The notes: generated by a model not told the origin, from the letters alone. A stretch of DNA of 64,000 bases from Sphingomonas anseongensis (GCF_023516495.1 NZ_JAMGBC010000001.1:1426001-1490000), one strand, 5' to 3'. Positions 55,365 to 63,073 are shown, counted from the stretch's first letter. A program made the numbers and translations.

Positions 55365-55435
55365 CGAAACTGCGCTCCTGGCACTCAGACCCCGAAATTC
55401 CTGTTCGTTCGGTAGGCTTGCATCGAGCGGCGACA

Positions 55436-56260
55436 TCACCTCTGCGCCAAGGCCCGCATCTCAGAAGCGCAATCTGCCGGCTTCTTGGAATTCTTCAGCG
55501 ACCTGACGACCTCTTGCCGAGCTGCGGCGAAATCCGCACGAAACTGATCGACGGTTAGTAGTCGGCTCACAACCGCCTCGGCCATTGTACGACCGGCGTC
55601 GACGTCGCTCTGCCATTCGGCGTCACAAACAATTCGGCTTTCGCCGAATGCACGACCGCGCTCCAGGATCAGACTGCTCCTCGATGGATTGAGCCGCGCA
55701 AGCACCAGAGCATAAGCCCATCCGACTGCGCCCCTCGCGGATGGATAGGACCCGTCGTTGCGCACCAGTTGTTCGCTCGCAGAGCAAACTTGAGCATTGT
55801 TCGCGACCCATGGCCGCACGCGCCTGTAATGGAGTTTCGCCGGGTACGTCGCGGCACGTACATCGATCCTCATTTTTCCCAAAAGCTTGTACAATATTGG
55901 CGTCTGCTGCTGGTCGATGTCCACGCCGAAAGCGCACTGAAATGCCCGGTCCGTGCCGTCTTGGGTGCGATCTGCGTCATCCGCTGCGAGCGCGTATCGA
56001 TCAGTGTCGTGGAGCATCAGGGCGGCTCGTCGCACCGCTTCGTCCCGCGCCATTGCCGCTGAGTTCTGAGCCGGCGGCGGCGGTATTGCCGTCAGGCTGT
56101 CGGGCATCGCTTTGTCGGACAGGTATCCAAAGGCCACAGCTGTTGGCGCTTGCGCTCGCGATGAAGGCGCCTGGCCTTTCGTGCATCCGGAAAAGCACAC
56201 CGCAGCTGAAGCCACCAGCGTCAGCTCCATCAAGGCTGCGACTGGTGGTATTCGCGCCAT
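55436..56260 (-). CDS. class A acid phosphatase homologue (PAP2-type) with degenerate active site, lipoprotein, 274 aa
   Basis: ATG 56260 gives a lipoprotein signal (VASAAVCFSGC, Cys about 26). The fold is that of non-specific class A acid phosphatases: the first signature KLHYRRVRP (K-x6-RP) is intact, and LMLHDTDRYALAADDADRTQDGT and GWAYALVLARLNP are typical. The second signature reads PSAR where PSGH or PSAH is expected, and the third reads SRIVCDAEWQSD where the nucleophile His should be (SR-x5-H-x3-D). Both catalytic histidines are thus replaced (by Arg and Glu). Probably not a phosphatase any more; may bind phosphate esters or be a decayed gene still open. Confidence 0.75.
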   Translation of the reverse strand: MARIPPVAALMELTLVASAAVCFSGCTKGQAPSSRAQAPTAVAFGYLSDKAMPDSLTAIPPPPAQNSAAMARDEAVRRAALMLHDTDRYALAADDADRTQDGTDRAFQCAFGVDIDQQQTPILYKLLGKMRIDVRAATYPAKLHYRRVRPWVANNAQVCSASEQLVRNDGSYPSARGAVGWAYALVLARLNPSRSSLILERGRAFGESRIVCDAEWQSDVDAGRTMAEAVVSRLLTVDQFRADFAAARQEVVRSLKNSKKPADCASEMRALAQR

Positions 56261-56364
56261 GACCGAACAGTATTCTTTCCCGATCGACGGCGAAAATCGG
56301 TAGAAACCCGTGCGCGACTCTCTTGGCATGACTTCGGGTCGAAAGCCGGCATTACCCAATCACC

Positions 56365-57231
56365 TCAGGCCGCGCTGCGGACCTCGCGCTTGGTGGCGGG
56401 CGCAGCGGCCGCGCCGGCGTAGGCGGTCAGCAAGTGGCGGTCGTCGACCTTCCACGGGTGGAATCCGGGGAGGAAAAAGCTGACCCAGGCGCCGGCGATC
56501 TTGCGGAACATTCCCGGGCGAATCCACAAATACCAGAGCAATTTCGCCCAGGCAGTTAGGCCAGTCACTCCGTCCTGGCGCATCAGCTCCAGCGATCCGG
56601 CGGTGCGGTCGACCAGGAAGTTGCGGGTGACGTAGAGCATCACCTTCGCCTTCACCTTCCAGCGCTTGCTGCGCGGCCAGTGGCGGGTCGCGTGGAGCCA
56701 GGTGTCGTAGGCGACCCCCTTATGCTCGATCTCCTCCACCGCATGCCAGCGCCACAGGTCAGCGGCGTCGCGGTCGGCGCCGTTGAGGTGGCGCGGGTCG
56801 GCGAGCAGCTGGTGAGCGAGGATTGCGGTAAAATGCTCCAGCGCCATGGTCGCGGCGAGGCTGACGATCGGTGGCCTGTCGCGGGTGATGGCGAGGCGCT
56901 TTTCGACCTGCGCTTCGAGCTTGCTCAGGTCGTAGCCGGAAAGCTGGGCGCGCTTGTTGAACGCATCATGCTCGCGGCTGTGGATCGCTTCCTGGGTCGT
57001 GAAGCCCTTGATCTCCGTCGCGAGCTTCGGAGGAACGCCTTCGCGGAACTTGCGCACGCTCTCGACGAAGAAGGCCTCGCCTGCCGGGAAGGTGGTGGAC
57101 AGCGCATTGTAGATTGCCGTCGCCTCCACGCGCTCGCCATGCCAAAGCCGCGGGGCCGACGCTTCGCGGCCGAAACGGCGGTCGCGCGGCGTGATCGTCA
57201 GGTCGCCAGGCGCGGCAAAGGTCGTGCTCAT
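56365..57231 (-). CDS. metal-dependent hydrolase-like (PF10118, diiron-type) protein, 288 aa
   Basis: Helical protein with Glu/His motifs on successive helices: GEAFFVESVRKF, QEAIHSREHDAFN, MALEHFTAILAHQL and WRWHAVEEIEHKGVAYD, a ferritin-like diiron arrangement. Hydrophobic segments near residues 225-255 (LLWYLWIRPGMFRKIAGAWVSFFLPGF) may attach it to the membrane. Function of the family is not established. Divergent from a TetR gene with a shared 27-nt intergenic, so it is very likely the target of that regulator. Confidence 0.78.
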   Translation of the reverse strand: MSTTFAAPGDLTITPRDRRFGREASAPRLWHGERVEATAIYNALSTTFPAGEAFFVESVRKFREGVPPKLATEIKGFTTQEAIHSREHDAFNKRAQLSGYDLSKLEAQVEKRLAITRDRPPIVSLAATMALEHFTAILAHQLLADPRHLNGADRDAADLWRWHAVEEIEHKGVAYDTWLHATRHWPRSKRWKVKAKVMLYVTRNFLVDRTAGSLELMRQDGVTGLTAWAKLLWYLWIRPGMFRKIAGAWVSFFLPGFHPWKVDDRHLLTAYAGAAAAPATKREVRSAA

Positions 57232-57250
57232 GAGCGTGAATTAGGATAAC

Positions 57251-57264
57251 TGACACGAATGTCA
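57251..57264. promoter_or_regulatory. inverted repeat overlapping the tetR start codon
   Basis: TGACA-CGAA-TGTCA is a perfect 5-bp dyad that includes the ATG of the TetR gene (57259) and lies within the 27-bp gap to the divergent gene. Size and place fit the operator of the TetR-type repressor, controlling both genes. Confidence 0.6.
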
Positions 57265-57837
57265 ATAAAGCGCACACGCCTTGGCTCGAAGGAAAGCCGG
57301 TCCGCCGCTCTCGATGCCGCTCGGCGGCTCCTGATCGCCGAGGGGCCGCAGGCGGTGACCCTGAAGCGCGTGTCGGCGGAGATCGGCCGGACCCACGCCA
57401 ATCTGCTCCACCATTTCGGGTCGGCGGCGGGGCTTCAGTCGGAGCTCGCGGCGTCGATCGCGGAGCGGGTGACTGCGGGCATCTCCAAGGCGGTGGAGCG
57501 GGCACGCGCGGGCGAAACCGACCCCCGCGAGATCGTCGACCAGACCTTCGACGCGTTCAGCCGCGAAGGCGCGGGAGCGCTTGCCGCGTGGATGATCCTG
57601 ACCGGCAACCGCGATGCGCTCGACCCCGTCCTGAACTCGCTCCGCGAGCTGGTTGCCGAGCTCGGCGTGGGCCGGGACGCAGCGGGCGTGGCGGCGACGA
57701 CGCTGGCGCTCGTTCTCTCCGCTCTGGGCGACTCGCTCCTGGGCGATTCCGTTGCCGAAGCGCTCGGGCTCCCGAGGGACACGGCGCGGGAGGCCGCTAC
57801 CCAACGTCTTCGCGAACGGATCGCCTCCGGCAATTGA
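57259..57837 (+). CDS. TetR-family transcriptional regulator, 192 aa
   Basis: N-terminal helix-turn-helix: SRSAALDAARRLLIAEGPQAVTLKRVSAEIGRTHANLLHHFGSAAGLQSELAASIAERV, the normal TetR layout. The C-terminal ligand domain is alpha-helical and Ala/Leu-rich (ALAAWMILTGNRDALDPVLNSLRELVAELG). Little room exists for a Shine-Dalgarno; GGATAAC 8 nt upstream may serve, or the mRNA is leaderless. Likely autoregulated and represses the divergent diiron-like gene. Ligand unknown. Confidence 0.85.
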   Translation: MSIKRTRLGSKESRSAALDAARRLLIAEGPQAVTLKRVSAEIGRTHANLLHHFGSAAGLQSELAASIAERVTAGISKAVERARAGETDPREIVDQTFDAFSREGAGALAAWMILTGNRDALDPVLNSLRELVAELGVGRDAAGVAATTLALVLSALGDSLLGDSVAEALGLPRDTAREAATQRLRERIASGN

Positions 57838-57862
57838 TCGTTAAGGCGGCAACTGTCATATG
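57834..57862 (+). promoter_or_regulatory. possible promoter of the Tyr-leader/phhA transcript
   Basis: TTGATC (57834-57839) and CATATG (57857-57862) are 17 bp apart and resemble -35 and -10 boxes moderately. Transcription would then start close to the leader ATG at 57872, giving an almost leaderless mRNA. Weak match; listed only because it fits the leader. Confidence 0.3.
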
Positions 57863-57871
57863 GACGACGCA

Positions 57872-57931
57872 ATGACGCGCACGACGGCCCTCAACAGCTA
57901 TTATTATCCCGACGAGGTTGGGACCGGCTGA
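57872..57931 (+). CDS. attenuation leader peptide with three tandem tyrosine codons, 19 aa
   Basis: ATG 57872 to TGA 57929-57931 encodes a short peptide containing NSYYYPDEVG. The three Tyr codons (TAT TAT TAT) are at 57899-57907. An in-frame ATG at 57860 would lengthen it by four residues. It is followed by a segment (57954-57962, CCAACCTCG) perfectly complementary to the codons just after the Tyr run (57913-57921, CGAGGTTGG), and then by an intrinsic terminator in front of phenylalanine hydroxylase. A run of one amino acid in a peptide of this size before a terminator is the classic layout of a ribosome-stalling attenuator, here for tyrosine, the product of the enzyme. Confidence 0.72.
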   Translation: MTRTTALNSYYYPDEVGTG

Positions 57932-57962
57932 CGCGCGCCTAAGCTTCAGACGACCAACCTCG

Positions 57963-57994
57963 ACCCGCTCGGCACTCCGCCCGGCGGGTTTTTT
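57963..57994 (+). terminator. intrinsic terminator (attenuator) before phhA
   Basis: ACCCGC (57963-57968) pairs with GCGGGT (57984-57989); inside, CGG and CCG can add a short upper stem. Six T follow (57989-57994). It lies 21 nt before the phhA ATG, so transcripts stopped here would not include the gene. Upstream 9-bp complementarity abuts the stem and one extra pair (57911 with 57964) overlaps it. Confidence 0.75.
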
Positions 57995-58015
57995 ATTGCC
58001 CGAAAGGATGAGTGA

Positions 58016-58783
58016 ATGTTTCAGGAAGCCATCACCAGGGACCGGCCGAAGCGCTGGGAGGAGTTCGTCGTCCCGCAGGGGTGGGACGAGTTCACGGACG
58101 AAGACCACAGCGTATGGGATCTCTTGTTCGCCCGCCAGGTCGAGCTTCTCGGAAGCCGTGTGGTCACACCGTTCCTCGACGGGATTGACCTGTTGCGGCT
58201 CGGCCATCCGGGGATCCCGGAGCTTGGCGAGCTCAACGCGATCCTGGAGCCGCGCACCGGCTGGCGGACCGTCGCTGTGCCGGGGCTGGTGCCCGACGAA
58301 ATCTTCTTCGCGATGCTGGGCGAGCGGGTGTTCCCGGTCGGCAATTTCGTCCGCAAGCGCGAGCAGCTCGACTATCTGGAAGCGCCGGACTGCTTCCACG
58401 ACCTGTTCGGGCACATTCCAATGCTCGCTCACCATGATTTCGCGGAGATGGTTGAGCGCGTCGGTCGCCTCGGCTCGGCGGCGATTGCCGCGGGCGAGGG
58501 GGAACGGGTGGCGCGCCTCTACTGGCACAGCGTGGAGTTCGGGCTGGCCAAGGAAAGCGGAGAGCTGAAGATCCTCGGCGCAGGGCTCGCCTCCAGCTTC
58601 GGCGAGGCGCATTTCAGCCTGGAGAGCGACAATGTCGAGCGGCTGCCCTTCTCGGTCGAGCGGGCAGTGCGCACTGCCTACAAGCATGACGCGTTCCAGC
58701 CGCGCTATCTGGTCTCAAGCTCGCTGGAGTCGACGATCGCCGACATGCTGAGCCTGAGCCCGGAGCGGCTGCTCGCATATTAG
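58016..58783 (+). CDS. phhA: phenylalanine 4-monooxygenase, 255 aa
   Basis: Hydroxylates L-phenylalanine to L-tyrosine with O2 and tetrahydrobiopterin. The iron site is complete: PDCFHDLFGHIPML (two His) and YWHSVEFGL (Glu), with the conserved pterin region (VPGLVPDEIFFAMLGERVFPVGNFVRKREQLDYLEAPD). AGGA 8 nt before ATG. The chain is at the short end of bacterial monomeric hydroxylases, lacking a regulatory domain. It is preceded by a Tyr-codon leader and terminator, so its expression probably depends on tyrosine. The pterin dehydratase phhB and hppD are nearby at 51.8-53.3 kb. Confidence 0.92.
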   Translation: MFQEAITRDRPKRWEEFVVPQGWDEFTDEDHSVWDLLFARQVELLGSRVVTPFLDGIDLLRLGHPGIPELGELNAILEPRTGWRTVAVPGLVPDEIFFAMLGERVFPVGNFVRKREQLDYLEAPDCFHDLFGHIPMLAHHDFAEMVERVGRLGSAAIAAGEGERVARLYWHSVEFGLAKESGELKILGAGLASSFGEAHFSLESDNVERLPFSVERAVRTAYKHDAFQPRYLVSSSLESTIADMLSLSPERLLAY

Positions 58784-58807
58784 CGCCGCTCCGCTATACG
58801 GCCGGAG

Positions 58808-59323
58808 ATGCCCGCCGACGCGCCACATCGCGAATATCGAAGCGGATCCGACTTGCGGACGCTTCGCGACGCGCTGGGATCGTTCGCGACCGGAGTGACG
58901 GTCGTCACCTGCGTCGATGCCGACGGGCAGCCGTTCGGGCTGACGGTCAACAGCTTCACTTCGGTATCGCTCGACCCGCCGCTGCTGCTGGTCTGCATCG
59001 CCAGGAACGCGCGCTGCGCGCCGGCGCTGATCAGCGCCAGCCATTTCGCGGTGAATGTGCTGCAGACGGGGCAACAGCCGGCGTCGATCCGCTTTTCGAC
59101 CCGCGACGAGGATCGGTTCGGAACCACGCCCTGGTCGACCGGCGAGACGGGGGCGCCGTTGCTGATGGACTCGCTTGGGGTGTTCGAGTGCGAGCGCCAC
59201 GCGGTGCACGAGGGCGGCGATCACGACATCCTGGTCGGCAGGGTGCTTCGGGCGAGCTTCGACCCGACAATCGATCCGCTGCTGTACTTCCGCGGAAGCT
59301 ACCGCAGGTTGCACTTCGATTAG
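58808..59323 (+). CDS. flavin reductase family protein (split-barrel FMN-binding), 171 aa
   Basis: LRDALGSFATGVTVVTCVDADGQPFGLTVNSFTSVSLDPPLLLVCI is the flavin-binding start of this family, and GDHDILVGRVLRASFD plus PLLYFRGSYRRL its end. Reduces FMN/FAD for a two-component monooxygenase such as 4-hydroxyphenylacetate 3-monooxygenase (HpaC type); partner not in the window. It follows phhA by 24 nt and overlaps the convergent DUF808 gene by 4 nt, so may be co-transcribed with phhA. Confidence 0.83.
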   Translation: MPADAPHREYRSGSDLRTLRDALGSFATGVTVVTCVDADGQPFGLTVNSFTSVSLDPPLLLVCIARNARCAPALISASHFAVNVLQTGQQPASIRFSTRDEDRFGTTPWSTGETGAPLLMDSLGVFECERHAVHEGGDHDILVGRVLRASFDPTIDPLLYFRGSYRRLHFD

Positions 59324-60276
59324 TCGGTGATCAGCTTTTCCGGGTGGCGAACGAGCATCCGGACGACCGCGACGATTGCGCCGCCGATCGCAAGGCCGAC
59401 GATTGCGCCCCCCAGCGCTCCGATGAACCATTCGACCGCGCTTTCTAGCGGTCCTGCCCCTCCGGCGATCACCTCGGCAATGTGGTGGATCGTCTCGGGC
59501 AGCGGGGTCAGGATGTGCAACTCCTCCAGCCCGTGAAGGAGGATTCCGCCGCCAACCCAAAGCATCGCCGCGGTGCCGATTGCCGACAGTGCGGTCAGCA
59601 GCGTCGGGACCACATGGACAAGGGCTCTTCCGATCGCCTGCGTGCTTCGATTGCGCCGGGCCGCCATGTGAATCCCGATGTCGTCGAGCTTCACGATGAG
59701 ACCGACGACTCCGTACACGCCGGCCGTGATCGCCAGCGCCACTATGACGAGTGCGACCGCGGTGGTCGCAAGCGTCAGGTTTTCGAGCCTGGCGAGGGCA
59801 ATGGCCATGATCTCTGCGGACAGGATCAGGTCCGTCCGGATGGCACCCTTCACCTGCAGCTTCTCAAGCTCCTCGGGGTCTCCGGCCGTGTGGAGCAGGG
59901 CGTCCTCGTGCTGGTGGTCGTGGAGCAACTTCTCGAGGATTTTCTCGGTCGCTTCGAAGGCGAGATAGGCGCCGCCGATCATGAGCAATGGCGTGATCAG
60001 GAATGGCGCGAAGGCCGTCAGCAGGAGCGCGGCAGGAAGCAGGAACAGCAGCTTGTTCTTGACCGAGCCCCAAGCGATCTTGCCGATGATGGGAAGCTCC
60101 CGCTCCGGAGCGAGGCCGACGACGTAGCGCGGAGTGACGGCGGTGTCGTCGATCACCACGCCGGCGGCCTTGGCGCCCGCCTTCCCGGCAGCGCCAGCGA
60201 CGTCGTCGAGGGTGGTGGCGGCGAGCTTGGCGAGCGTCGCCACATCGTCGAGCAGTGCAACAAGACCGGAAGGCAT
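59320..60276 (-). CDS. DUF808 family membrane protein (YedI-like), 318 aa
   Basis: Begins with the family hallmark GLVALLDDVATLAKLAATTLDDVAGAAGKAGAKAAGVVIDDTAVTPRYV and continues with several membrane helices (LLFLLPAALLLTAFAPFLITPLLMIGGAYLAFE, LATTAVALVIVALAITAGVYGVVG, GALGGAIVGLAIGGAIVAVV), and ELPIIGKIAWGSVKNKL. Inner-membrane protein of unknown function. Divergent from serS, 58 bp apart. Confidence 0.83.
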   Translation of the reverse strand: MPSGLVALLDDVATLAKLAATTLDDVAGAAGKAGAKAAGVVIDDTAVTPRYVVGLAPERELPIIGKIAWGSVKNKLLFLLPAALLLTAFAPFLITPLLMIGGAYLAFEATEKILEKLLHDHQHEDALLHTAGDPEELEKLQVKGAIRTDLILSAEIMAIALARLENLTLATTAVALVIVALAITAGVYGVVGLIVKLDDIGIHMAARRNRSTQAIGRALVHVVPTLLTALSAIGTAAMLWVGGGILLHGLEELHILTPLPETIHHIAEVIAGGAGPLESAVEWFIGALGGAIVGLAIGGAIVAVVRMLVRHPEKLITD

Positions 60277-60334
60277 CGGCGGCGCTTAGGCGAACTCCTT
60301 GCGGTTCGGAAGCAATTCGCGCACTTGCCTGCAA

Positions 60335-61594
60335 ATGCTGGGCATCGACTTCATCAAGGGCAACCGCGAGGCGGTCGAGCGTGCAATCGAGGTGAAGTGC
60401 GTGAAGCTCGACCTCGGCGAGGTGTTGAACCTGGACGGCGAGGTCCGCGCGCTCAAGACCGAGATCGAAAAGCTTCGAGCCGAGCGCAACGCGATCAGCG
60501 GCCGGTTCAAGGATGCAGCGCCCGAAGAGAAGGCCGAGCTCGGCCGGAAGGCGAAGGAAGCCGGCGCCCGGGCGTCGGAGCTGGAAGCCGATCTTGGCGC
60601 GAAGCAGGAGGCGTTGAACGCGCTCCTGCTGCTTGCTCCAAACATCCCCTACGAGGGCGCACCCATCGGGCCGGACGAAAGCGCGAATGTCGTCGTCCGC
60701 ACCGAGGGCAAGCCGCCGAAGTTCGGGTTCGAACCGCTCGACCATGTCGAGTTGATCGAGAAGAACGACTGGGCCGACCTGTCGCGCATCACCCAGGTGT
60801 CCGGATCGCGCACCTATTGCCTGAAGGGACGGCTGGCGCTTCTCGAAACCAAGCTGATGGGCTGGGCTCTGGAGAAGATCGCCGGCGCCGGCTTCACTCC
60901 GATCACGGTGCCGGCCATCGCCCGGCCCGAAGCCTTCTTCAACCAGGGCCAGTTTCCCGGACACATGGAAGAGACCTACCATCTTCCCGAGGACGATTTG
61001 TGGCTGGCGGGAACGGCGGAAGTGGCGCTTACCTCGCTCCATTCGGGCGAGATCATCGAGGCCGATAAGCTGCCGGTGCTCTACGCCGGATATTCGCCGT
61101 GCTTCCGGCGTGAAGCGGGAAGCGCGGGCAAGGACGTCCGCGGGCTGCTCCGAGTCCACCAGTTCGTGAAGGTCGAGCAGTACGTGATCTGCGAGGCCGA
61201 CGCCGCGACTTCGGCCGAGTGGCATTCGAAGCTGCTCGCGCTTGCCGAAAGCCTGCTCCAGGCGCTGGAGATTCCCTATCAGGTGATCGAGACGTCGACC
61301 GGCGACATGGGGCTGGGCAAGTACAGGATGAACGACATCGAGAGCTGGGTGCCGAGCCTCGGCAAGTATCGCGAGACCCACAGCTGCTCGACGCTTCATG
61401 ACTGGCAGGCGCGGCGCGCGAACATCCGCTACCGCGGCGCCGACGGGAAGGTGCGGTTCGCGCACACGCTCAACAATACGGCGCTTGCGAGCCCGCGCAT
61501 CCTCGTTCCGCTTCTCGAGAACCACCAGACCGAAGATGGACGCGTGAAGCTTCCGAAGGCGCTCCAGGAGCTGATGGGAGACGAATTCCTGTGA
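60335..61594 (+). CDS. serS: seryl-tRNA synthetase, 419 aa
   Basis: Charges tRNA-Ser. Coiled-coil tRNA-binding arm at residues about 30-100 (LDGEVRALKTEIEKLRAERNAISGRFK... ELEADLGAKQEALNALLLL), then a class II core: motif 1 region around TPITVPAIARPEAFFNQGQFPG, GTAEVALTSLHSGEII, motif 2 PCFRREAGSAGKDVRGLLRVHQFVKVEQ, and motif 3 NNTALASPRILVPLLENHQ; serine-site SCSTLHDWQARRANIRYR. ATG 60335 chosen; the TTG 12 codons upstream gives unrelated residues. Its N-terminus (MLGIDFIKGNREAVERAIEVK) differs from what I recall of the usual alphaproteobacterial enzyme, so it may be a second, transferred copy. Confidence 0.88.
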   Translation: MLGIDFIKGNREAVERAIEVKCVKLDLGEVLNLDGEVRALKTEIEKLRAERNAISGRFKDAAPEEKAELGRKAKEAGARASELEADLGAKQEALNALLLLAPNIPYEGAPIGPDESANVVVRTEGKPPKFGFEPLDHVELIEKNDWADLSRITQVSGSRTYCLKGRLALLETKLMGWALEKIAGAGFTPITVPAIARPEAFFNQGQFPGHMEETYHLPEDDLWLAGTAEVALTSLHSGEIIEADKLPVLYAGYSPCFRREAGSAGKDVRGLLRVHQFVKVEQYVICEADAATSAEWHSKLLALAESLLQALEIPYQVIETSTGDMGLGKYRMNDIESWVPSLGKYRETHSCSTLHDWQARRANIRYRGADGKVRFAHTLNNTALASPRILVPLLENHQTEDGRVKLPKALQELMGDEFL

Positions 61595-61601
61595 TCACCG
61601 A

Positions 61602-62309
61602 ATGAGCGAGGACGGCGCTCCCGGCGCCGCTCAGCGGCTCAAGGAAGTCGGCGCGCTGGCCAGCCGCTTCTGGCGCGGATTTGGCCACAGGGGCCCTCGT
61701 GGTCCTCATGACGGCATTCCTGCGATGGTGATTCCCGGCTTCGCTGCCAATGACCGGACGACGACGGAGTTGCGGCGCGCCCTCGCCGAAGCGGGATTTC
61801 GCGTTCATCCTTGGCGGCAGGGGATGAATTGGGGTGCGCGCGCCGATACGCTCGACCGGCTGAGGCGCGCTGTCGACATGTGTGGGCACGACGAACCGAT
61901 CGTGCTCGTCGGCTGGAGCCTGGGTGGGCTTTATGCGCGCGAGATCGCACGGGTCGAGCCGCACCGGGTGCGAGCGGTGGTGACTCTGGGAACGCCGGTC
62001 TGGGGCGACCGCAGGCGCTATACGAATGTCTGGAAGCTGTACGAATTGGTTGCCGGCCATCCGGTCGACGATCCGCCGATCCCCGACCACCCGGCGAAGC
62101 CGCCGGTGCCGACGCTTGCGATCTGGTCCGCGCGGGACGGCATCGTAGGCGTTGCGTCGGCGCGCGGGACGGATGACACGCGCGACAAGGCGGTGGAAGT
62201 CAGCTCGACCCACATGGGCTTTGCCGTTTCGAAGAAGGGCACGCGTGCAGCGGCGCGTGAAATCGTTCGATTCCTTGAAGAAATAGAGGGCGCCGAGTCG
62301 CGCCATTGA
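61602..62309 (+). CDS. alpha/beta hydrolase (lipase-like), 235 aa
   Basis: IPAMVIPGFAANDRTTTELRRAL is the oxyanion region and LVGWSLGGLYAREIA the nucleophile elbow (Ser about 107). TLGTPVWGD follows, and a terminal His is present (VSSTHMGF). No signal peptide. Resembles PGAP1-like or triacylglycerol-lipase-like hydrolases; substrate unknown. It starts 7 nt after serS. Confidence 0.75.
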   Translation: MSEDGAPGAAQRLKEVGALASRFWRGFGHRGPRGPHDGIPAMVIPGFAANDRTTTELRRALAEAGFRVHPWRQGMNWGARADTLDRLRRAVDMCGHDEPIVLVGWSLGGLYAREIARVEPHRVRAVVTLGTPVWGDRRRYTNVWKLYELVAGHPVDDPPIPDHPAKPPVPTLAIWSARDGIVGVASARGTDDTRDKAVEVSSTHMGFAVSKKGTRAAAREIVRFLEEIEGAESRH

Positions 62310-62335
62310 CTCTCTCTCCCGACTCACGGGATAAA

Positions 62336-62350
62336 GAACAAACGAAGAAC
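62336..62350 (+). promoter_or_regulatory. LexA box (GAAC-N7-GAAC)
   Basis: GAACAAACGAAGAAC is a perfect copy, on the complementary strand, of the alphaproteobacterial LexA direct repeat GTTC-N7-GTTC. It lies 10 nt before the imuA start used here, consistent with SOS control of imuA-imuB. Confidence 0.8.
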
Positions 62351-62359
62351 AGAAACGTT

Positions 62360-63073
62360 GTGAGTCGTGTGGCGAAAGGCTTTTCTCTCGTCGCCGGCGG
62401 AGCTGTCTTCGAGCGCTCCGGACCGGCCCGTTCACCGTCCACTCCCCCGGGGCTGGGCGAGCGCTGGAGCACGCGCGCGCCGTCCAGCCCAACCCTCTCC
62501 GAGCTGTTCGCGGAGTCTCCGCGCGATAGCGGCTGGACAGGCTTCCTTCTTCCGCAAGTCGATAGGTCGAGGCCCGTCCTGTGGGTGCAGGAGCGGATGG
62601 CGATTCTCGAAAGCGGGCGGACCTATCCGCCGGGGCTCGGCATCGACCTCGTCCACGTCGAGGCGCGCGACGCACGGGCCGCGCTGTGGGCGATGGAGGA
62701 AGGGGTAAGATGCTCGGCCCTCTCGGCAGTCATCGGCGAATTGTACGGCGATCCCGCTGCGCTCGACTTCACCGCGACGCGGCGGTTGGCGGTCGCTTCG
62801 GAGCGGAGCCGGGTGCCGTGCTGGCTGGTGCGGCTGGGCGGCCATTCGAACCTCAGCGGCGCCCGGATGCGCTGGCGGATCGCCAGCGCTCCGTCACTGG
62901 TGAACGCGTTGGATTCGCGAGCGCCGGGAGCACCGGCCTGGGATGCCGAGCTGTTCCGCGCCCGCGGACATCCGCCGGGCCGATGGACGGTCGCTCATGA
63001 AGCGGATCGCTTCCATCTGGTTGCGGAGCCTGGCGATCGAGCGCTGGGCGAAATCGAACGACTTATCGCCTGA
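62360..63073 (+). CDS. imuA: ImuA, SOS mutagenesis protein (RecA-like), 237 aa
   Basis: Accessory protein of the ImuA-ImuB-DnaE2 mutasome. Only a RecA-like core: PVLWVQERMAILESGRTYPPGLG, LVHVEARDARAALWAMEEGVRCSALSAVIGEL, and FTATRRLAVASERSRVPCWLVR, typical of alphaproteobacterial ImuA. A longer frame runs from TTG 62306, but the LexA box would then be inside the gene, so GTG 62360 (or GTG 62369) is the likely start. Overlaps imuB by 77 nt. Confidence 0.83.
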   Translation: MSRVAKGFSLVAGGAVFERSGPARSPSTPPGLGERWSTRAPSSPTLSELFAESPRDSGWTGFLLPQVDRSRPVLWVQERMAILESGRTYPPGLGIDLVHVEARDARAALWAMEEGVRCSALSAVIGELYGDPAALDFTATRRLAVASERSRVPCWLVRLGGHSNLSGARMRWRIASAPSLVNALDSRAPGAPAWDAELFRARGHPPGRWTVAHEADRFHLVAEPGDRALGEIERLIA

